A stretch of 60,120 bases of DNA from Gammaproteobacteria bacterium (GCA_024639325.1 JAHEIO010000017.1:1-60120); one strand, 5' to 3'; positions 33,703 to 43,275 are shown, counted from the first letter of the stretch. The notes: generated by a model not told the origin, from the sequence alone. Made by a program: numbers and translations.

Positions 33703-34473
33703 CTAACGTATGATGCCGCGCTCGGATGTCATCACGAAATCGACAAGCCGTGGCACGTACCGCCCTTGCCAGGCATGATCCTTTAGTCTTGAAATCGCGT
33801 CCTGCAAGGATAAACCGTTTCGGTAGATGATTTTATAGGCGCTCTTCAGTTCGGAAATATCCTTATCGGTAAAGTCCCTGCGCCTGATCCCCTTGGTATT
33901 GACACCGTGAGGCGAAGCCCGGTTGCCGGCGGCCACGACGTAGGGCGGGACGTCCTGGAAACAAACTGAACCGATTGCGGTAATACAGTGCTCGCCAACT
34001 CTACAAAACTGATGGATCAGAGAAAAACCGCCGAGCACGGCATAGTCCCCCACACTGACATGCCCGGCCAGGCTGGCGCAATTTGCAAAGATTGTCCTCG
34101 ACCCCACCTGGCAATCGTGGGCTATATGAACGTAGGCCATCAAAAAATTGTCATTAGCAATACGCGTAACCCCGCCGCCTTGTGCGGTACCTCGATTGAT
34201 GGTGCAGTACTCCCGGATCAAGTTGCGCTGCCCGATATCCAGCCTCGTTTTTTCATCTTTGTATCCGAGGTGCTGCGGCGCTTCCCCAATGGAGCAGAAC
34301 TGATAGATCCTGGTGTCGCTGCCAATGTTGGTATCGCCGTTGATTACGACATGCGGCCCGATCCACACCCTGTCCTGTAGTTTTACATCCGGCCCCACGA
34401 CCGAGTAGGGGCCTATGTAAACGTTATCTCCAATTTGCGCCCCTGCTTCGACAATGGCGCGTTCATGTATCAC
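33703..34473 (-). CDS. lpxA: UDP-N-acetylglucosamine acyltransferase
   Basis: A 256-residue left-handed beta-helix enzyme catalysing the first step of lipid A synthesis. Hexapeptide repeats run through residues about 1-180 (IHERAIVEAGAQIGDNVYIG, GDYAVLGGFSLIHQFCRVG). The catalytic histidine is expected in AYVHIAHDCQVG. Start is GTG 34473 immediately after the fabZ stop. Acyl-chain choice cannot be read with confidence. Confidence 0.96.
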   Translation of the reverse strand: MIHERAIVEAGAQIGDNVYIGPYSVVGPDVKLQDRVWIGPHVVINGDTNIGSDTRIYQFCSIGEAPQHLGYKDEKTRLDIGQRNLIREYCTINRGTAQGGGVTRIANDNFLMAYVHIAHDCQVGSRTIFANCASLAGHVSVGDYAVLGGFSLIHQFCRVGEHCITAIGSVCFQDVPPYVVAAGNRASPHGVNTKGIRRRDFTDKDISELKSAYKIIYRNGLSLQDAISRLKDHAWQGRYVPRLVDFVMTSERGIIR

Positions 34474-34908
34474 TCACAGGTCCTTATACGTAAACATCAA
34501 TTCAGCGGAACAGCACAATTGATTCTCTACCTTTGCCTGACCAGCGCACTTCCACATATTCCTGATCCGCCTCAGAGGCTGAACATTTATATCGATGGTA
34601 TCGCCGGGTTCGACCGGCCTTTTGAACCTGGCCTTGTCGATACCCGTGAACAGGTAGACACGCTTGTCGCTGCTTTCCTCGCCCAGCTCCTTGCTAGCCA
34701 TGATGGCGCATGCCTGGGCAATGGCCTCCACGATGAGCACCCCCGGCATTACCGGGCGATGCGGGAAATGACCGGCAAAGTAAGGTTCATTTGCGGTGAC
34801 GTTTTTCTTGGCGAGCAGATACTCGCCCTTTTTATAGTCCAGCACGCGGTCAACCAGCAGGAAAGGGTATCGATGAGGCAGGTAATTCTTGATTTCGTGA
34901 ATATCCAT
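34474..34908 (-). CDS. fabZ: 3-hydroxyacyl-ACP dehydratase FabZ
   Basis: A 144-residue hot-dog-fold dehydratase of fatty acid synthesis. The active-site motif HFPHRPVMPGVLIVEAIAQA starts at H47, with the catalytic glutamate at E61. Residues 1-15 (DIHEIKNYLPHRYPFLLVD) are typical. ATG 34908. In the usual block lpxD lies directly upstream; here only about 94 bases separate it from skp. Confidence 0.96.
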   Translation of the reverse strand: MDIHEIKNYLPHRYPFLLVDRVLDYKKGEYLLAKKNVTANEPYFAGHFPHRPVMPGVLIVEAIAQACAIMASKELGEESSDKRVYLFTGIDKARFKRPVEPGDTIDINVQPLRRIRNMWKCAGQAKVENQLCCSAELMFTYKDL

Positions 34909-35002
34909 GGATATCCCTATTTCGATTCAGTGCTGATCCGTTAATTAAGGAACGTAAATTGTTAAACGGCGTTGACCTTTACGAGCACCGACCCTGCTCC
35001 CA

Positions 35003-35524
35003 CTACTCATCCACTTTCGTCTTGGAGAGTGCCGCCAGCACCTTGTCCGTGATGTCGATGCGGTTGCTTGCGTACATTGCCCCCTGATGAATAATGAGGT
35101 CGTACTTTTCGGTTTCGGCGATCTTGGCAACAACTTTCAGCACCAGCCTTTCCAATTTTCTCAGTTCTTCGTTCTGCCGCACGTTCAGTTCTTCCCTGAA
35201 TTCTTCCGTATCGCGCTTTATTTTGCGTCGCAAATCTCGCACGTCCTTTTCCAGTTCCTTGCGGTCCGACTCGGCCAGTACCAGGGCTTTTTTCTCGAGT
35301 TCGGACTCGATTTTCTTCAGCTTCTCTCTTTGCCCGGTGAGTTTTTGGTCTTTTGGGTCGAATTCCGCTTTGAGCTTTTGGAGTACGGTTTCCGCGTGCG
35401 TGGATGTCTCGATTGCCTTTGCCATGTTGACATAAGCAATCTTGAGTTCGGACACCTGCGCATTTGTCGTCGAAACGAGTCCAAGCAGAAAAAATCCTGA
35501 TATTCCCAGAAAAACTCTCATCAT
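35003..35524 (-). CDS. skp: Periplasmic chaperone Skp/OmpH
   Basis: A 173-residue precursor of the jellyfish-shaped periplasmic chaperone that escorts unfolded outer-membrane proteins. A signal peptide spans about residues 1-22 (MMRVFLGISGFFLLGLVSTT), then ELKIAYVNMAKAIETS and a long charged coiled coil (residues about 45-120), ending with a small beta segment (YDLIIHQGAMYASNRIDITD). I chose ATG 35524, preceded by GGTGA five bases upstream; a TTG at 35536 is possible but less likely. It lies 24 bases after bamA, as in most gammaproteobacteria. Confidence 0.92.
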   Translation of the reverse strand: MMRVFLGISGFFLLGLVSTTNAQVSELKIAYVNMAKAIETSTHAETVLQKLKAEFDPKDQKLTGQREKLKKIESELEKKALVLAESDRKELEKDVRDLRRKIKRDTEEFREELNVRQNEELRKLERLVLKVVAKIAETEKYDLIIHQGAMYASNRIDITDKVLAALSKTKVDE

Positions 35525-35548
35525 TACCGTCACCAAGATGAAATGTAG

Positions 35549-37828
35549 CTAGTTGAAAAAGCGTCCGAGCGTGAATTGAATGCGTTCTATATCATCACCA
35601 GGCTTGTCGTTGAGGGGTTCGGCTATGGATAAAGACAACGGACCGACCGGAGAATACCAGTTGAATGCCACACCCGCAGAAAATCGCATCTCGCCAAGGT
35701 CGATATCCTGACCTGGCCCATACACCTGCCCTCCGTCCACGAACAACGAAAAGCGCTTGTCCTTCCCGGTTGATCCGGGAAGAGGGAACAGAAGTTCCGT
35801 ATTGAACAGCACCCTTCGATCGCCACCAATCGGTTCAGGTGATTCTCCCAGATCCTTAGGGCCAAGCGAACGCGCTTTGTATCCCCGCACGCTCGTCGCA
35901 CCGCCGGCAAAGAAGTTCTTGAAAAAAGGCAGCGTATTGGTGTCGCCGTAGCCGTCACCGTAGCCGAGTTCTCCGCCGATTTTATAGGTGAATGTCTTGC
36001 TGATCGGCCAATAGCGCACGCCGCGATAGCTCAGTTTGAAGAACTCGAGGTCACTGCCGGGCACGGTTACCTCATAATTCAATCGATGAATGTTCCCGCG
36101 GGTTGGAAAAAGCACGCTGTCCCGGGTATCGTGAGAACCGAAGCCAAGAAGGGTAAGCAGATCGTTGCTGGGATTTTCGTCGATGAACTCTCTTATTCCG
36201 GGCGGCGTCTCGTCGGTGGTCTCGAGATCGACGCGCTCCGCATTCAAACCCGCACCGAGGCTGTTGAACTCCGAGAACGGAAACCGGTAATTTATACCGG
36301 CACCCGTGGTTTCAGTGAGGTAGCTCGCCGTATTTGCCCGGGACGCATCGACCGTTCTGCGAAAAATGGTGAAGCCCCGGCTGACGCCGTTAATCGTGTG
36401 ATAGGGGTTGAGATAACTCAACCGCAGGACATCGGTCACCGATGAGTTGTCGAAGCTGAGATCGAGTTCCTTACCCGTGCCGAACAGGTTCTTCTGCGTA
36501 ATTGCGGCCTGGAACAGCAGTCCATCGGCGTCCGACCATCCTACGCCGAACAGCAGGCTGCCCGTTTGCCGCTCGACGACCTCGATGTTGACATCGACCT
36601 GATCGGGACTGCCCGGCACCGCGGGCGTTTCAATCGTGATGTTGTCGAAAAAGCCCAGCCGCTCCAGGCGCACCCTTGATCGCTGTACCTTTTGCGCCGA
36701 ATACCAGCCACCCTCCAACTGTCGCATTTCCCTGCGAATGACCTCGTCTCTGGTGATGTTGTTACCTGCGATATTGATCCTGCGAACGTACACTCGCCGG
36801 CCTGGGTCTATAAAAATCGAAAACGACACGGTGCGGCTCTCCTGATCCACATCGGGCACGGCATTCACCTGGGCGAAGGCATATCCCTCGTTTGCTAGCG
36901 CATCTGATATTGCCTTTTCACTGGCCGCAACGTCCCTCCTTGAATAAATACCACCAGGAGAGATGGAAACCAGGGGCACCAAATCATCCTCCGGAATGAT
37001 CATCTTGCCTTCGACGGAGAAATCCGTAACGGTGTATTGTTCTCCCTCCGAGATATTAATGGTAACGAATATGTCTTGCTTGTCCGGCGAGATGGTGACC
37101 TGGGTTGATTCGATCCTGAAATCGAGGTAACCCTGGTCCTGATAGAAACTGCGCAGGCTTTCCAGGTCCGCCTGCAGCTGCTGCCGCGAGTAGCGGTCCT
37201 TGCGTGTAAAGAATGAAAACACGGCGGTGGGGCTGAGTTTGAATTCATCCGTCAGGTCGTCTTCATCGAACTCCTTGTTACCGACGATATTGATCTGTTT
37301 GATCTTCGCAGTCTCGCCTTCATTGAATTCGAGCTTAATTGCCACCCGGTTCCTCTCCAGGGGCGTCACGGTGTCGGTGATCTTGGCACCATACTTTCCC
37401 AGCACGAAGTATTGCTTTTTCAGTTCCGAAATGACCTGATCGAGCACCTTTCTATCGAACACCCTTCCTTCGACCAGACCGATCTGCGCCACCGCCGCTT
37501 TGATGTCATCGTCCTTTATTTCCCGGTTACCCACGTATTCGATGCTAGCAATAGATGGACGCTCGGCCACCTTGACGACCAGAACGGTTCCCTCCTGTTC
37601 GAGCCGGACGTCCCTGAAAAACCCGGTCTTGAAAAGAGCCCGGACGGACTCTTTTGCGATCTCGTCGTCGATCTGATCACCCACCTTGACCGGGAGGTAG
37701 TTGAACACCGTGCCCGGCGCGATCTTCTGAAGTCCATCCACCCTTATATCCGATACGATAAACGGCTCCAGCGCGAACGCCGAAGCGCTTGCCAACAGCA
37801 ATAGGAATGTAACGAATCGTTTTTTCAT
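35549..37828 (-). CDS. bamA: Outer membrane protein assembly factor BamA
   Basis: A 759-residue Omp85-family protein, the core of the BAM complex. A signal peptide (residues 1-19, ending SASAFA) is followed by five POTRA domains (about 22-420; for example FIVSDIRVDGLQKIAPGTVF) and a 16-strand barrel with the VRGY/F lid signature as SVRGYKARSLGP. The C-terminus is TLGRFFN, one residue longer than the usual aromatic end. I chose ATG 37828; an in-frame GTG at 37837 would add three residues. Confidence 0.96.
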   Translation of the reverse strand: MKKRFVTFLLLLASASAFALEPFIVSDIRVDGLQKIAPGTVFNYLPVKVGDQIDDEIAKESVRALFKTGFFRDVRLEQEGTVLVVKVAERPSIASIEYVGNREIKDDDIKAAVAQIGLVEGRVFDRKVLDQVISELKKQYFVLGKYGAKITDTVTPLERNRVAIKLEFNEGETAKIKQINIVGNKEFDEDDLTDEFKLSPTAVFSFFTRKDRYSRQQLQADLESLRSFYQDQGYLDFRIESTQVTISPDKQDIFVTINISEGEQYTVTDFSVEGKMIIPEDDLVPLVSISPGGIYSRRDVAASEKAISDALANEGYAFAQVNAVPDVDQESRTVSFSIFIDPGRRVYVRRINIAGNNITRDEVIRREMRQLEGGWYSAQKVQRSRVRLERLGFFDNITIETPAVPGSPDQVDVNIEVVERQTGSLLFGVGWSDADGLLFQAAITQKNLFGTGKELDLSFDNSSVTDVLRLSYLNPYHTINGVSRGFTIFRRTVDASRANTASYLTETTGAGINYRFPFSEFNSLGAGLNAERVDLETTDETPPGIREFIDENPSNDLLTLLGFGSHDTRDSVLFPTRGNIHRLNYEVTVPGSDLEFFKLSYRGVRYWPISKTFTYKIGGELGYGDGYGDTNTLPFFKNFFAGGATSVRGYKARSLGPKDLGESPEPIGGDRRVLFNTELLFPLPGSTGKDKRFSLFVDGGQVYGPGQDIDLGEMRFSAGVAFNWYSPVGPLSLSIAEPLNDKPGDDIERIQFTLGRFFN

Positions 37829-37879
37829 TATTAACACTGCCGGGTCAGTGACATGGCGCGACGCGTGAAGAGTATCGAA

Positions 37880-39250
37880 TCATCCAAACAGACGGACTAT
37901 ATCATTATAAAAAGCGAGGCTCATCAGTCCGAACAGTGCGACGATCCCGATTTGCTGGCCCCACAACATCACCTCCCGGGACACGGGCCCGCCTGTAAAC
38001 AGTTCGATCGCATAATAGAGCAGGTGCCCCCCGTCCAGCAGGGGTATGGGCAGGAGATTGATAACACCCAGACTGATACTCACCACGGCCAGGAACAGAA
38101 GGAACCTGTCGATACCCACACGCACGGTCTGCCCCGCGTACTGAGCGATTGTCAGCGGTCCGCTGATATTCTTGGCCGAAACCTCAAAACGAAGGATCTT
38201 CCAGAGCATCTTCAACGTAACCGAGGACATTATCCATACGTTTTCCACACTGCGACCGAACGCCTCCAGGGGGCCGTACTCCACATGGACCAGCACCTCG
38301 TCCGGCAGTTCGATGGGTGCTGGGCGAACGCCTATGCGCCCGAAGACGCGCCCGTCCTGTTCAATTCGAGCCGGAATGATCGAAACGGCCACTACCTCAC
38401 CTTCCCGAATCACGTCGAACCGAGCAGATTTTCCTGCCCGTGCTTGTACCAGGATTACCATATCCTGCCACGCGGACACCGTCTCTCCGTCTATGTAGAG
38501 CACCGTGTCTCCTGTCCTCAAACCAGCCAAATCGGCGGGTGAACCGGGATCCACGGTACCGATTTGCGCTGGTATTTCCGGAATGAAGCCAATCAGACCG
38601 ATCCCGGATTCGAGCAATCCAGGATTGATCTGGTGTAGCGACAGCCCGCTCAGGTCCATAATTCGATGCTGCTGCATCCCGCTCGTGTCGATTACGTCGA
38701 CCTCGATGCGTTTTCTGCTGAATGCCTGATTGTATAGATAAAGCCTTTGCTCGTCCCAGCTTCTGTTCGGCCTGCCGTCGATATGAGTGATTTCATCACC
38801 CGCTCTGAATCCGCCCGCCGCTGCGATAGAGTCTTCCACCACCTTGCCGACAACCGGAGCGATACCGTCAACACCCATGCTGAAAACAATCCAGTAGGCA
38901 AGGATGGCAAAAATAAAATTGAACATGGGACCTGCGAGGACAATGGACGTTCTTTTCCACAAGGGTTGCCTGTTGAACGCCCGGGGCAGTTCCGCCTCGG
39001 AAATGCCGTTTTCGTCCTCGTTCTCATCCAGCATCTTCACGTAACCACCCAAGGGGATCGCGCCGATCGCATATTCCGTATCGTCCGGGCCCGCGGTCCT
39101 GGACCAGATGGCTTTACCGAAACCTACGGAAAACTTGAGAACCTTGACACCAAGCTTGCGCGCCACCCAGAAGTGGCCGAATTCGTGCACCGTAACAAGG
39201 ATCCCCAGGGCCACGACAAATCCCATCGCACTGTATAAGAATTCACCCAT
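37880..39250 (-). CDS. rseP: Intramembrane zinc metalloprotease RseP
   Basis: A 456-residue site-2 protease that cleaves RseA within the membrane to release RpoE. The zinc motif is H22-E-F-G-H26 (VTVHEFGHFWVARKLG) in the first transmembrane helix; the third ligand is in NLLPIPLLDGGHL near the C-terminus. Two PDZ domains lie between. ATG 39250 was chosen because the conserved protein begins there; the frame is open for 27 more codons. It connects functionally with rpoE/rseA/rseB at 12-14 kb. Confidence 0.96.
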   Translation of the reverse strand: MGEFLYSAMGFVVALGILVTVHEFGHFWVARKLGVKVLKFSVGFGKAIWSRTAGPDDTEYAIGAIPLGGYVKMLDENEDENGISEAELPRAFNRQPLWKRTSIVLAGPMFNFIFAILAYWIVFSMGVDGIAPVVGKVVEDSIAAAGGFRAGDEITHIDGRPNRSWDEQRLYLYNQAFSRKRIEVDVIDTSGMQQHRIMDLSGLSLHQINPGLLESGIGLIGFIPEIPAQIGTVDPGSPADLAGLRTGDTVLYIDGETVSAWQDMVILVQARAGKSARFDVIREGEVVAVSIIPARIEQDGRVFGRIGVRPAPIELPDEVLVHVEYGPLEAFGRSVENVWIMSSVTLKMLWKILRFEVSAKNISGPLTIAQYAGQTVRVGIDRFLLFLAVVSISLGVINLLPIPLLDGGHLLYYAIELFTGGPVSREVMLWGQQIGIVALFGLMSLAFYNDIVRLFG

Positions 39251-39252
39251 AA

Positions 39253-39271
39253 CTAGCCCACATTTCCAACC
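39253..39271. repeat. Divergent copy of the GCGGGCTAG repeat upstream of rseP
   Basis: Bases 39253-39271 read CTAGCCCACATTTCCAACC, matching the 5402 repeat at its conserved end (CTAGCCC-CAT) and diverging afterwards. It lies two bases upstream of the rseP ATG on the minus strand, where it may affect translation initiation. Confidence 0.45.
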
Positions 39272-39392
39272 TGGATGGGCGCTACGAACAACCGTTGTTT
39301 TTTTAACAAAACTAAATACCTCGACATCCACGACGCTTTAGCAACCACCCAGAGCCGCATGGCGAAAAATGCGTGCTTGAGATCGCTAATTG

Positions 39393-40226
39393 TCAAAATT
39401 GAATCCCTATTGAACCGCATGCCGACAACCTGCTATCGACCAGGTAAAGCCCGGTAACGTACACCGGTGCCGCCGCTGTGACACTGTCTATTCGATCCAG
39501 CACGCCACCATGTCCAGGCAGCAAGGTTCCGCTATCCTTCACACCGACGATTCGCTTCATTTTGCTCTCCCACAAATCCCCCACCACTGAAATCGCCGCG
39601 GTGATTACACAAATAGCGATCCAGGCCACGCTGCACGTCAAATTGAGGCCAACCCAGAGAGCGGCCACTGTCGCGAAGACGGCCACTGATACTATACCAC
39701 CAACCGCACCCTCGATCGTTTTACCCGGGCTGATTAGTGGCGCCAGTTTCCTTCGGCCCAGGGCACGTCCACAGAAATACGCCCCGGTATCAGCGAGCCA
39801 GACAACCAGGAAAAGCGCGATCAGCAGCGGTACATCAGCCTGGTGCAGGTGAACCAGGGCCGCCCAGGCGGGAATCAGCGCCATCACGCCGGCGAGGGTG
39901 CGAATCAAGACCGGTTCGGGCGCCGCCGGAAAAGACGACAGACGCCAAAACGCAACTAACCACCAAATCGATCCCATTGCAAGGAGGAAAGGCGTTGACT
40001 GTTCGCGGTACAGCCAGGCAACGACAAGCATGATGCAGAAAGCAAGCAACCAGGATGACTGCCGCAACCCGCCATCAAGTTTGACCAACGCGGACCATTC
40101 CATCGCCCCTGCCAGAACGACGATGGCCAGCGCAAGCGCGAACCAGGGATTGGGTAACCAGAATACAAGAACCAGAAAAACCGAGACAAGGACCAGCGCA
40201 GTCGTAACGCGCTGCTTAAGCTGCAT
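39393..40226 (-). CDS. cdsA: Phosphatidate cytidylyltransferase
   Basis: A 277-residue inner-membrane enzyme making CDP-diacylglycerol from phosphatidic acid and CTP. Seven or eight transmembrane segments; the C-terminal signature is complete (VVGDLWESKMKRIVGVKDSG followed by LLPGHGGVLDRIDS). I chose ATG 40226 (QLKQRVTTALVL, the usual CdsA start), inside the hairpin at 40223-40246. The frame continues upstream into uppS but without homology. The usual dxr gene between cdsA and rseP is absent. Confidence 0.94.
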   Translation of the reverse strand: MQLKQRVTTALVLVSVFLVLVFWLPNPWFALALAIVVLAGAMEWSALVKLDGGLRQSSWLLAFCIMLVVAWLYREQSTPFLLAMGSIWWLVAFWRLSSFPAAPEPVLIRTLAGVMALIPAWAALVHLHQADVPLLIALFLVVWLADTGAYFCGRALGRRKLAPLISPGKTIEGAVGGIVSVAVFATVAALWVGLNLTCSVAWIAICVITAAISVVGDLWESKMKRIVGVKDSGTLLPGHGGVLDRIDSVTAAAPVYVTGLYLVDSRLSACGSIGIQF

Positions 40227-40246
40227 ATTGCACCGATGCAATATGC
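40223..40246 (-). promoter_or_regulatory. Perfect hairpin enclosing the cdsA start codon
   Basis: On the minus strand GCATATTGCA is followed by the loop TCGG and the exact inverse TGCAATATGC; the cdsA ATG (40226-40224) lies in the 3' arm, and the only Shine-Dalgarno-like bases (GGTG) overlap the loop. The hairpin begins four bases after the uppS stop. Such an arrangement could sequester the start and couple cdsA translation to uppS; this is inference. The arm sequence is the core of the dispersed repeat. Confidence 0.6.
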
Positions 40247-40249
40247 TTT

Positions 40250-41035
40250 TCAGGCATTCGTGATCTTTTGCGCGCCCATCACCTGGTCTCCGGTTTGTCC
40301 AAATCGCCGCTGCCGATTCATAAACGAATTCAATGCCAGCTCCCAGGCCTCGGCATCGAAATCCGGCCACAACGTATCGGTGAAGTAAAGCTCCGTGTAC
40401 GCAAGTTGCCACAGCAGAAAATTGCTGATCCTTTGCTCTCCGCCGGTGCGTACAAACAGGTCCGGTTCAGGCAGAAAGCGGGTGCTCAGATGCCGCCCCA
40501 GGTCCTGTTCGCTGATGTCGTTCGGGTCGAGATCACCATTGGCGACTTCCAGCGCAACGTTCCGGCACGCCTTTGCGATATCCCATCTACCGCCATAGTT
40601 GGCGGCAATGGTCAGGTTTAGCGTTTTGTTGTCTCGCGTCAGATTTTCGGCCCGGTTTATCAGCATGCGGATCTTTGAACTGAATCGGACAATGTCGCCC
40701 ACCACCCGAAGGCGCACGTCGTTGTCGTGCAATTTTCGCGCCTTGCTTTCCAGTGCGTTTGCGAACAGCTCCATGAGCAGCTGCACTTCGGTGGGGGGTC
40801 GGCGCCAGTTTTCGCTGCTGAACGCAAAAAGCGTCAGGTATGGAATGCCTTTGTCCACGCAGACCTTGACAGCGGTCCTGACCGCTTCCAGACCCCTCTT
40901 GTGACCCGCTATTCTGGGCATGCCCCGACGTTTAGCCCAGCGGCCGTTGCCGTCCATTATGATAGCCACGTGAGCCGGCAACTCCGCCGTACCCGGGATG
41001 GTTTCCGTTGAACTGTTGTGGATGTCGTCCGTCAT
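40250..41035 (-). CDS. uppS: Undecaprenyl diphosphate synthase
   Basis: A 261-residue cis-prenyltransferase producing the C55 lipid carrier for peptidoglycan and O-antigen. The signature HVAIIMDGNGRWAKRRGMPR has catalytic D28; GHKRGLEAVR, FAFSSENWRRPP and the C-terminal DLFVRTGGEQRISNFLLWQL are intact. ATG 41035 chosen; the frame extends 21 codons further without homology. 28 bases after frr. Confidence 0.96.
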   Translation of the reverse strand: MTDDIHNSSTETIPGTAELPAHVAIIMDGNGRWAKRRGMPRIAGHKRGLEAVRTAVKVCVDKGIPYLTLFAFSSENWRRPPTEVQLLMELFANALESKARKLHDNDVRLRVVGDIVRFSSKIRMLINRAENLTRDNKTLNLTIAANYGGRWDIAKACRNVALEVANGDLDPNDISEQDLGRHLSTRFLPEPDLFVRTGGEQRISNFLLWQLAYTELYFTDTLWPDFDAEAWELALNSFMNRQRRFGQTGDQVMGAQKITNA

Positions 41036-41063
41036 GATGTTGTACTTGCTGAATTCGGCCCCG

Positions 41064-41624
41064 TCAGACTTCCATGATCTCCGCTTCCTTGTCGGCAACT
41101 ACGCTGTCGATCTGTTCGACGTACTGATCCGTCAAACGTTGGATATCCTCCAGTGCCTTTTTTTCCTCGTCCTCCGCAACCTCCTTGTTTTTAAGGAGCT
41201 CCTTGAGATGATGGTTGGCATCCCGTCGGATGTTACGAACCGCCACCTTACCGTTTTCGCCCTCGCCCCGAACCAGTTTGGTCATCTCCACCCTGCGCTC
41301 TTCGGTCAGCGGCGGCAAAGGGATGCGAATGACCTCGCCCGCAGTGACGGGGTTTAGCCCGAGATCAGATTCCATGATGGATTTTTCGACTAGCGGGATG
41401 ATCGACTTATCCCACGGAGTCACGGCCAGCGTCCTCGCATCGGACACGCTCACCGTCGCCACCTGATTCATCGGTGTCGGGTTGCCATAATAATCGACCT
41501 TCAGGTGGTCCAGCAGAGCAGTGCTTGCCCGGCCGGTTCTGACCTTGGCCATATCTTCCCGTATTGCCTCGACGCTCTTTTTCATGCGGATTTCGGCATC
41601 TTTAAGGATTTCTTTTCTATTCAT
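41064..41624 (-). CDS. frr: Ribosome recycling factor
   Basis: A 186-residue tRNA-mimicking protein that splits post-termination ribosomes with EF-G. Recognised by [50 protein letters not shown] and the final helix [23 protein letters not shown] 41624 overlaps the pyrH stop by four bases (ATGA). Confidence 0.97.
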   Translation of the reverse strand: MNRKEILKDAEIRMKKSVEAIREDMAKVRTGRASTALLDHLKVDYYGNPTPMNQVATVSVSDARTLAVTPWDKSIIPLVEKSIMESDLGLNPVTAGEVIRIPLPPLTEERRVEMTKLVRGEGENGKVAVRNIRRDANHHLKELLKNKEVAEDEEKKALEDIQRLTDQYVEQIDSVVADKEAEIMEV

Positions 41625-42361
41625 GACTCGATCTCGCTATGTACCAGTGTCCCCTCGTTATTATCGCCCATGATGATTCTCTGCAAACACCCGGAATCCC
41701 GTAGATTGAAAATCCTGAGGGGAACGCGGTGCTCCCTGCACAGGGCCACCGCCGTGGCGTCCATGACATTCAGCCGCAGACTCAGGACTTCATCATAGCT
41801 CACTTTATCATAGCGGCGTGCGCCCTCATACTTGTTGGGATCGCGATCGTATACGCCGTCTACCTGGGTTGCTTTCAGCAAAAGATCGGCCCCGATTTCG
41901 ATTGCCCTCAGACTTGCCGCCGTGTCGGTTGTGAAAAACGGGCTGCCGGTACCGGCAGCAAACACGACGACTCGGTTGTTTTCCAGATGATTGAGAGCAC
42001 GTTCACGTACATAGGGCTCCGCGATAGGTGACATGGGTATGGCGGTTTGAACGCGCGCCTGGACTCCCTTTGACACCAGCGCCTGCTGCAGGGCGATTGA
42101 ATTCATGACGGTAGCCAGCATGCCGACATAGTCTGCGCTGGCCCGATCCATCGCGAGGTTATCGGCCCTGGCCCCACGGAAAAAGTTGCCGCCACCGACG
42201 ACAATCGCCACCTGCACGTTCTGCTTTACAATGTTGCCGACTTCGCTGCAGATGTCTTCGATAACAGATTTATCGAGGCCTTGCTTCCTTTCGCCTGCCA
42301 GCGCTTCCCCGCTGATTTTCAACAGGACTCTGTTATAGCGAACGGCAGATGACGGCACCAT
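41621..42361 (-). CDS. pyrH: UMP kinase
   Basis: A 246-residue hexameric amino-acid-kinase-fold enzyme phosphorylating UMP to UDP. Seen: [74 protein letters not shown] 42361 shares one base with the tsf stop (TAATG). 20 bases or fewer separate all genes of tsf-pyrH-frr-uppS. Confidence 0.97.
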   Translation of the reverse strand: MVPSSAVRYNRVLLKISGEALAGERKQGLDKSVIEDICSEVGNIVKQNVQVAIVVGGGNFFRGARADNLAMDRASADYVGMLATVMNSIALQQALVSKGVQARVQTAIPMSPIAEPYVRERALNHLENNRVVVFAAGTGSPFFTTDTAASLRAIEIGADLLLKATQVDGVYDRDPNKYEGARRYDKVSYDEVLSLRLNVMDATAVALCREHRVPLRIFNLRDSGCLQRIIMGDNNEGTLVHSEIES

Positions 42362-43248
42362 TACGCCCCTTTGGCTTGGGCCATGACCTCCGCTACAAAA
42401 TCATCCTCTTTTCTCTCGATCCCCTCGCCGACCTCGAATCTTACGAACTGCTGTACCTCGGCCCCCTCGGATGCCAGGAGCTTCTGCACTGACTGATCAG
42501 GGTCCTTGACATACGGCTGACCTAAAAGTGTTACTTCGTTGATGTACTTTTGCAGGCGACCTTCCACTATTTTTTCAACGATATCCTGGGGCTTTCCGGA
42601 CTCCGCCGCCTGAGCGCCGTATATTTCCTTTTCTTTGTCCAGTTGGTCCTGGGGAACGTTTTCTTTTGACACGCATACCGGGCGCATTGCGGCCACGTGC
42701 ATTGCGATATCTTTGCCGAGATCGGGTCGTCCTCCCCTGCTGCGCACCAGGACGCCGATCCTCGAACCATGCGAATAAGCGCTGACATTTTGATCATCCC
42801 GCGCTTCGACGCGGGCAAAACGCCGGACTGAAATATTCTCTCCGATCTTGCTGAACAACTCGACCCGGGCTTCGTCCACGGTTTTATCTGAGCCCGTCAT
42901 CGTCGTGCCGGCCAATGCCGCGACATTTTTCGGCTGCTGTGACAACACCGTACCGGCAACTTTCGTGACGAAATCCTTGAAGTTCTCGTCCTTGGCGACG
43001 AAATCCGTTTCACAATTGACCTCGACCAGCACACCGGTCTTTCGATCGTCGCTGATCTCCACGCTGATCGCGCCTTCTGCGGCAATCCTTCCGGATTTCT
43101 TGTCAGCCTTGGCCGCACCTTTCTTTCGCAGCTCTTCGACCGCGGACTCCATATCGCCGCCCGCGTCGGTCAGCGCTTTCTTGCATTCCATCATGCCCGC
43201 ACCGGTCCGTTCCCTAAGTGCCTTAACCATGGACGCTGTAATCGTCAT
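42361..43248 (-). CDS. tsf: Elongation factor Ts
   Basis: A 295-residue guanine-nucleotide exchange factor for EF-Tu. N-terminal UBA-like domain VKALRERTGAGMMECKKAL and the TDFVAKDENF signature (NCETDFVAKDE) are intact; coiled-coil and C-terminal subdomains follow. ATG 43248 is 27 bases after rpsB. Confidence 0.97.
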   Translation of the reverse strand: MTITASMVKALRERTGAGMMECKKALTDAGGDMESAVEELRKKGAAKADKKSGRIAAEGAISVEISDDRKTGVLVEVNCETDFVAKDENFKDFVTKVAGTVLSQQPKNVAALAGTTMTGSDKTVDEARVELFSKIGENISVRRFARVEARDDQNVSAYSHGSRIGVLVRSRGGRPDLGKDIAMHVAAMRPVCVSKENVPQDQLDKEKEIYGAQAAESGKPQDIVEKIVEGRLQKYINEVTLLGQPYVKDPDQSVQKLLASEGAEVQQFVRFEVGEGIERKEDDFVAEVMAQAKGA

Positions 43249-43275
43249 AGCGTATTTGTCTCCGGATAACCTTCG

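Noticed and set aside
39285-39305. Hairpin plus T-run (AACAA/TTGTT then seven T) on the plus strand upstream of rseP
   Set aside because: It would terminate plus-strand transcription, but no plus-strand gene lies upstream; stem is only five base pairs.
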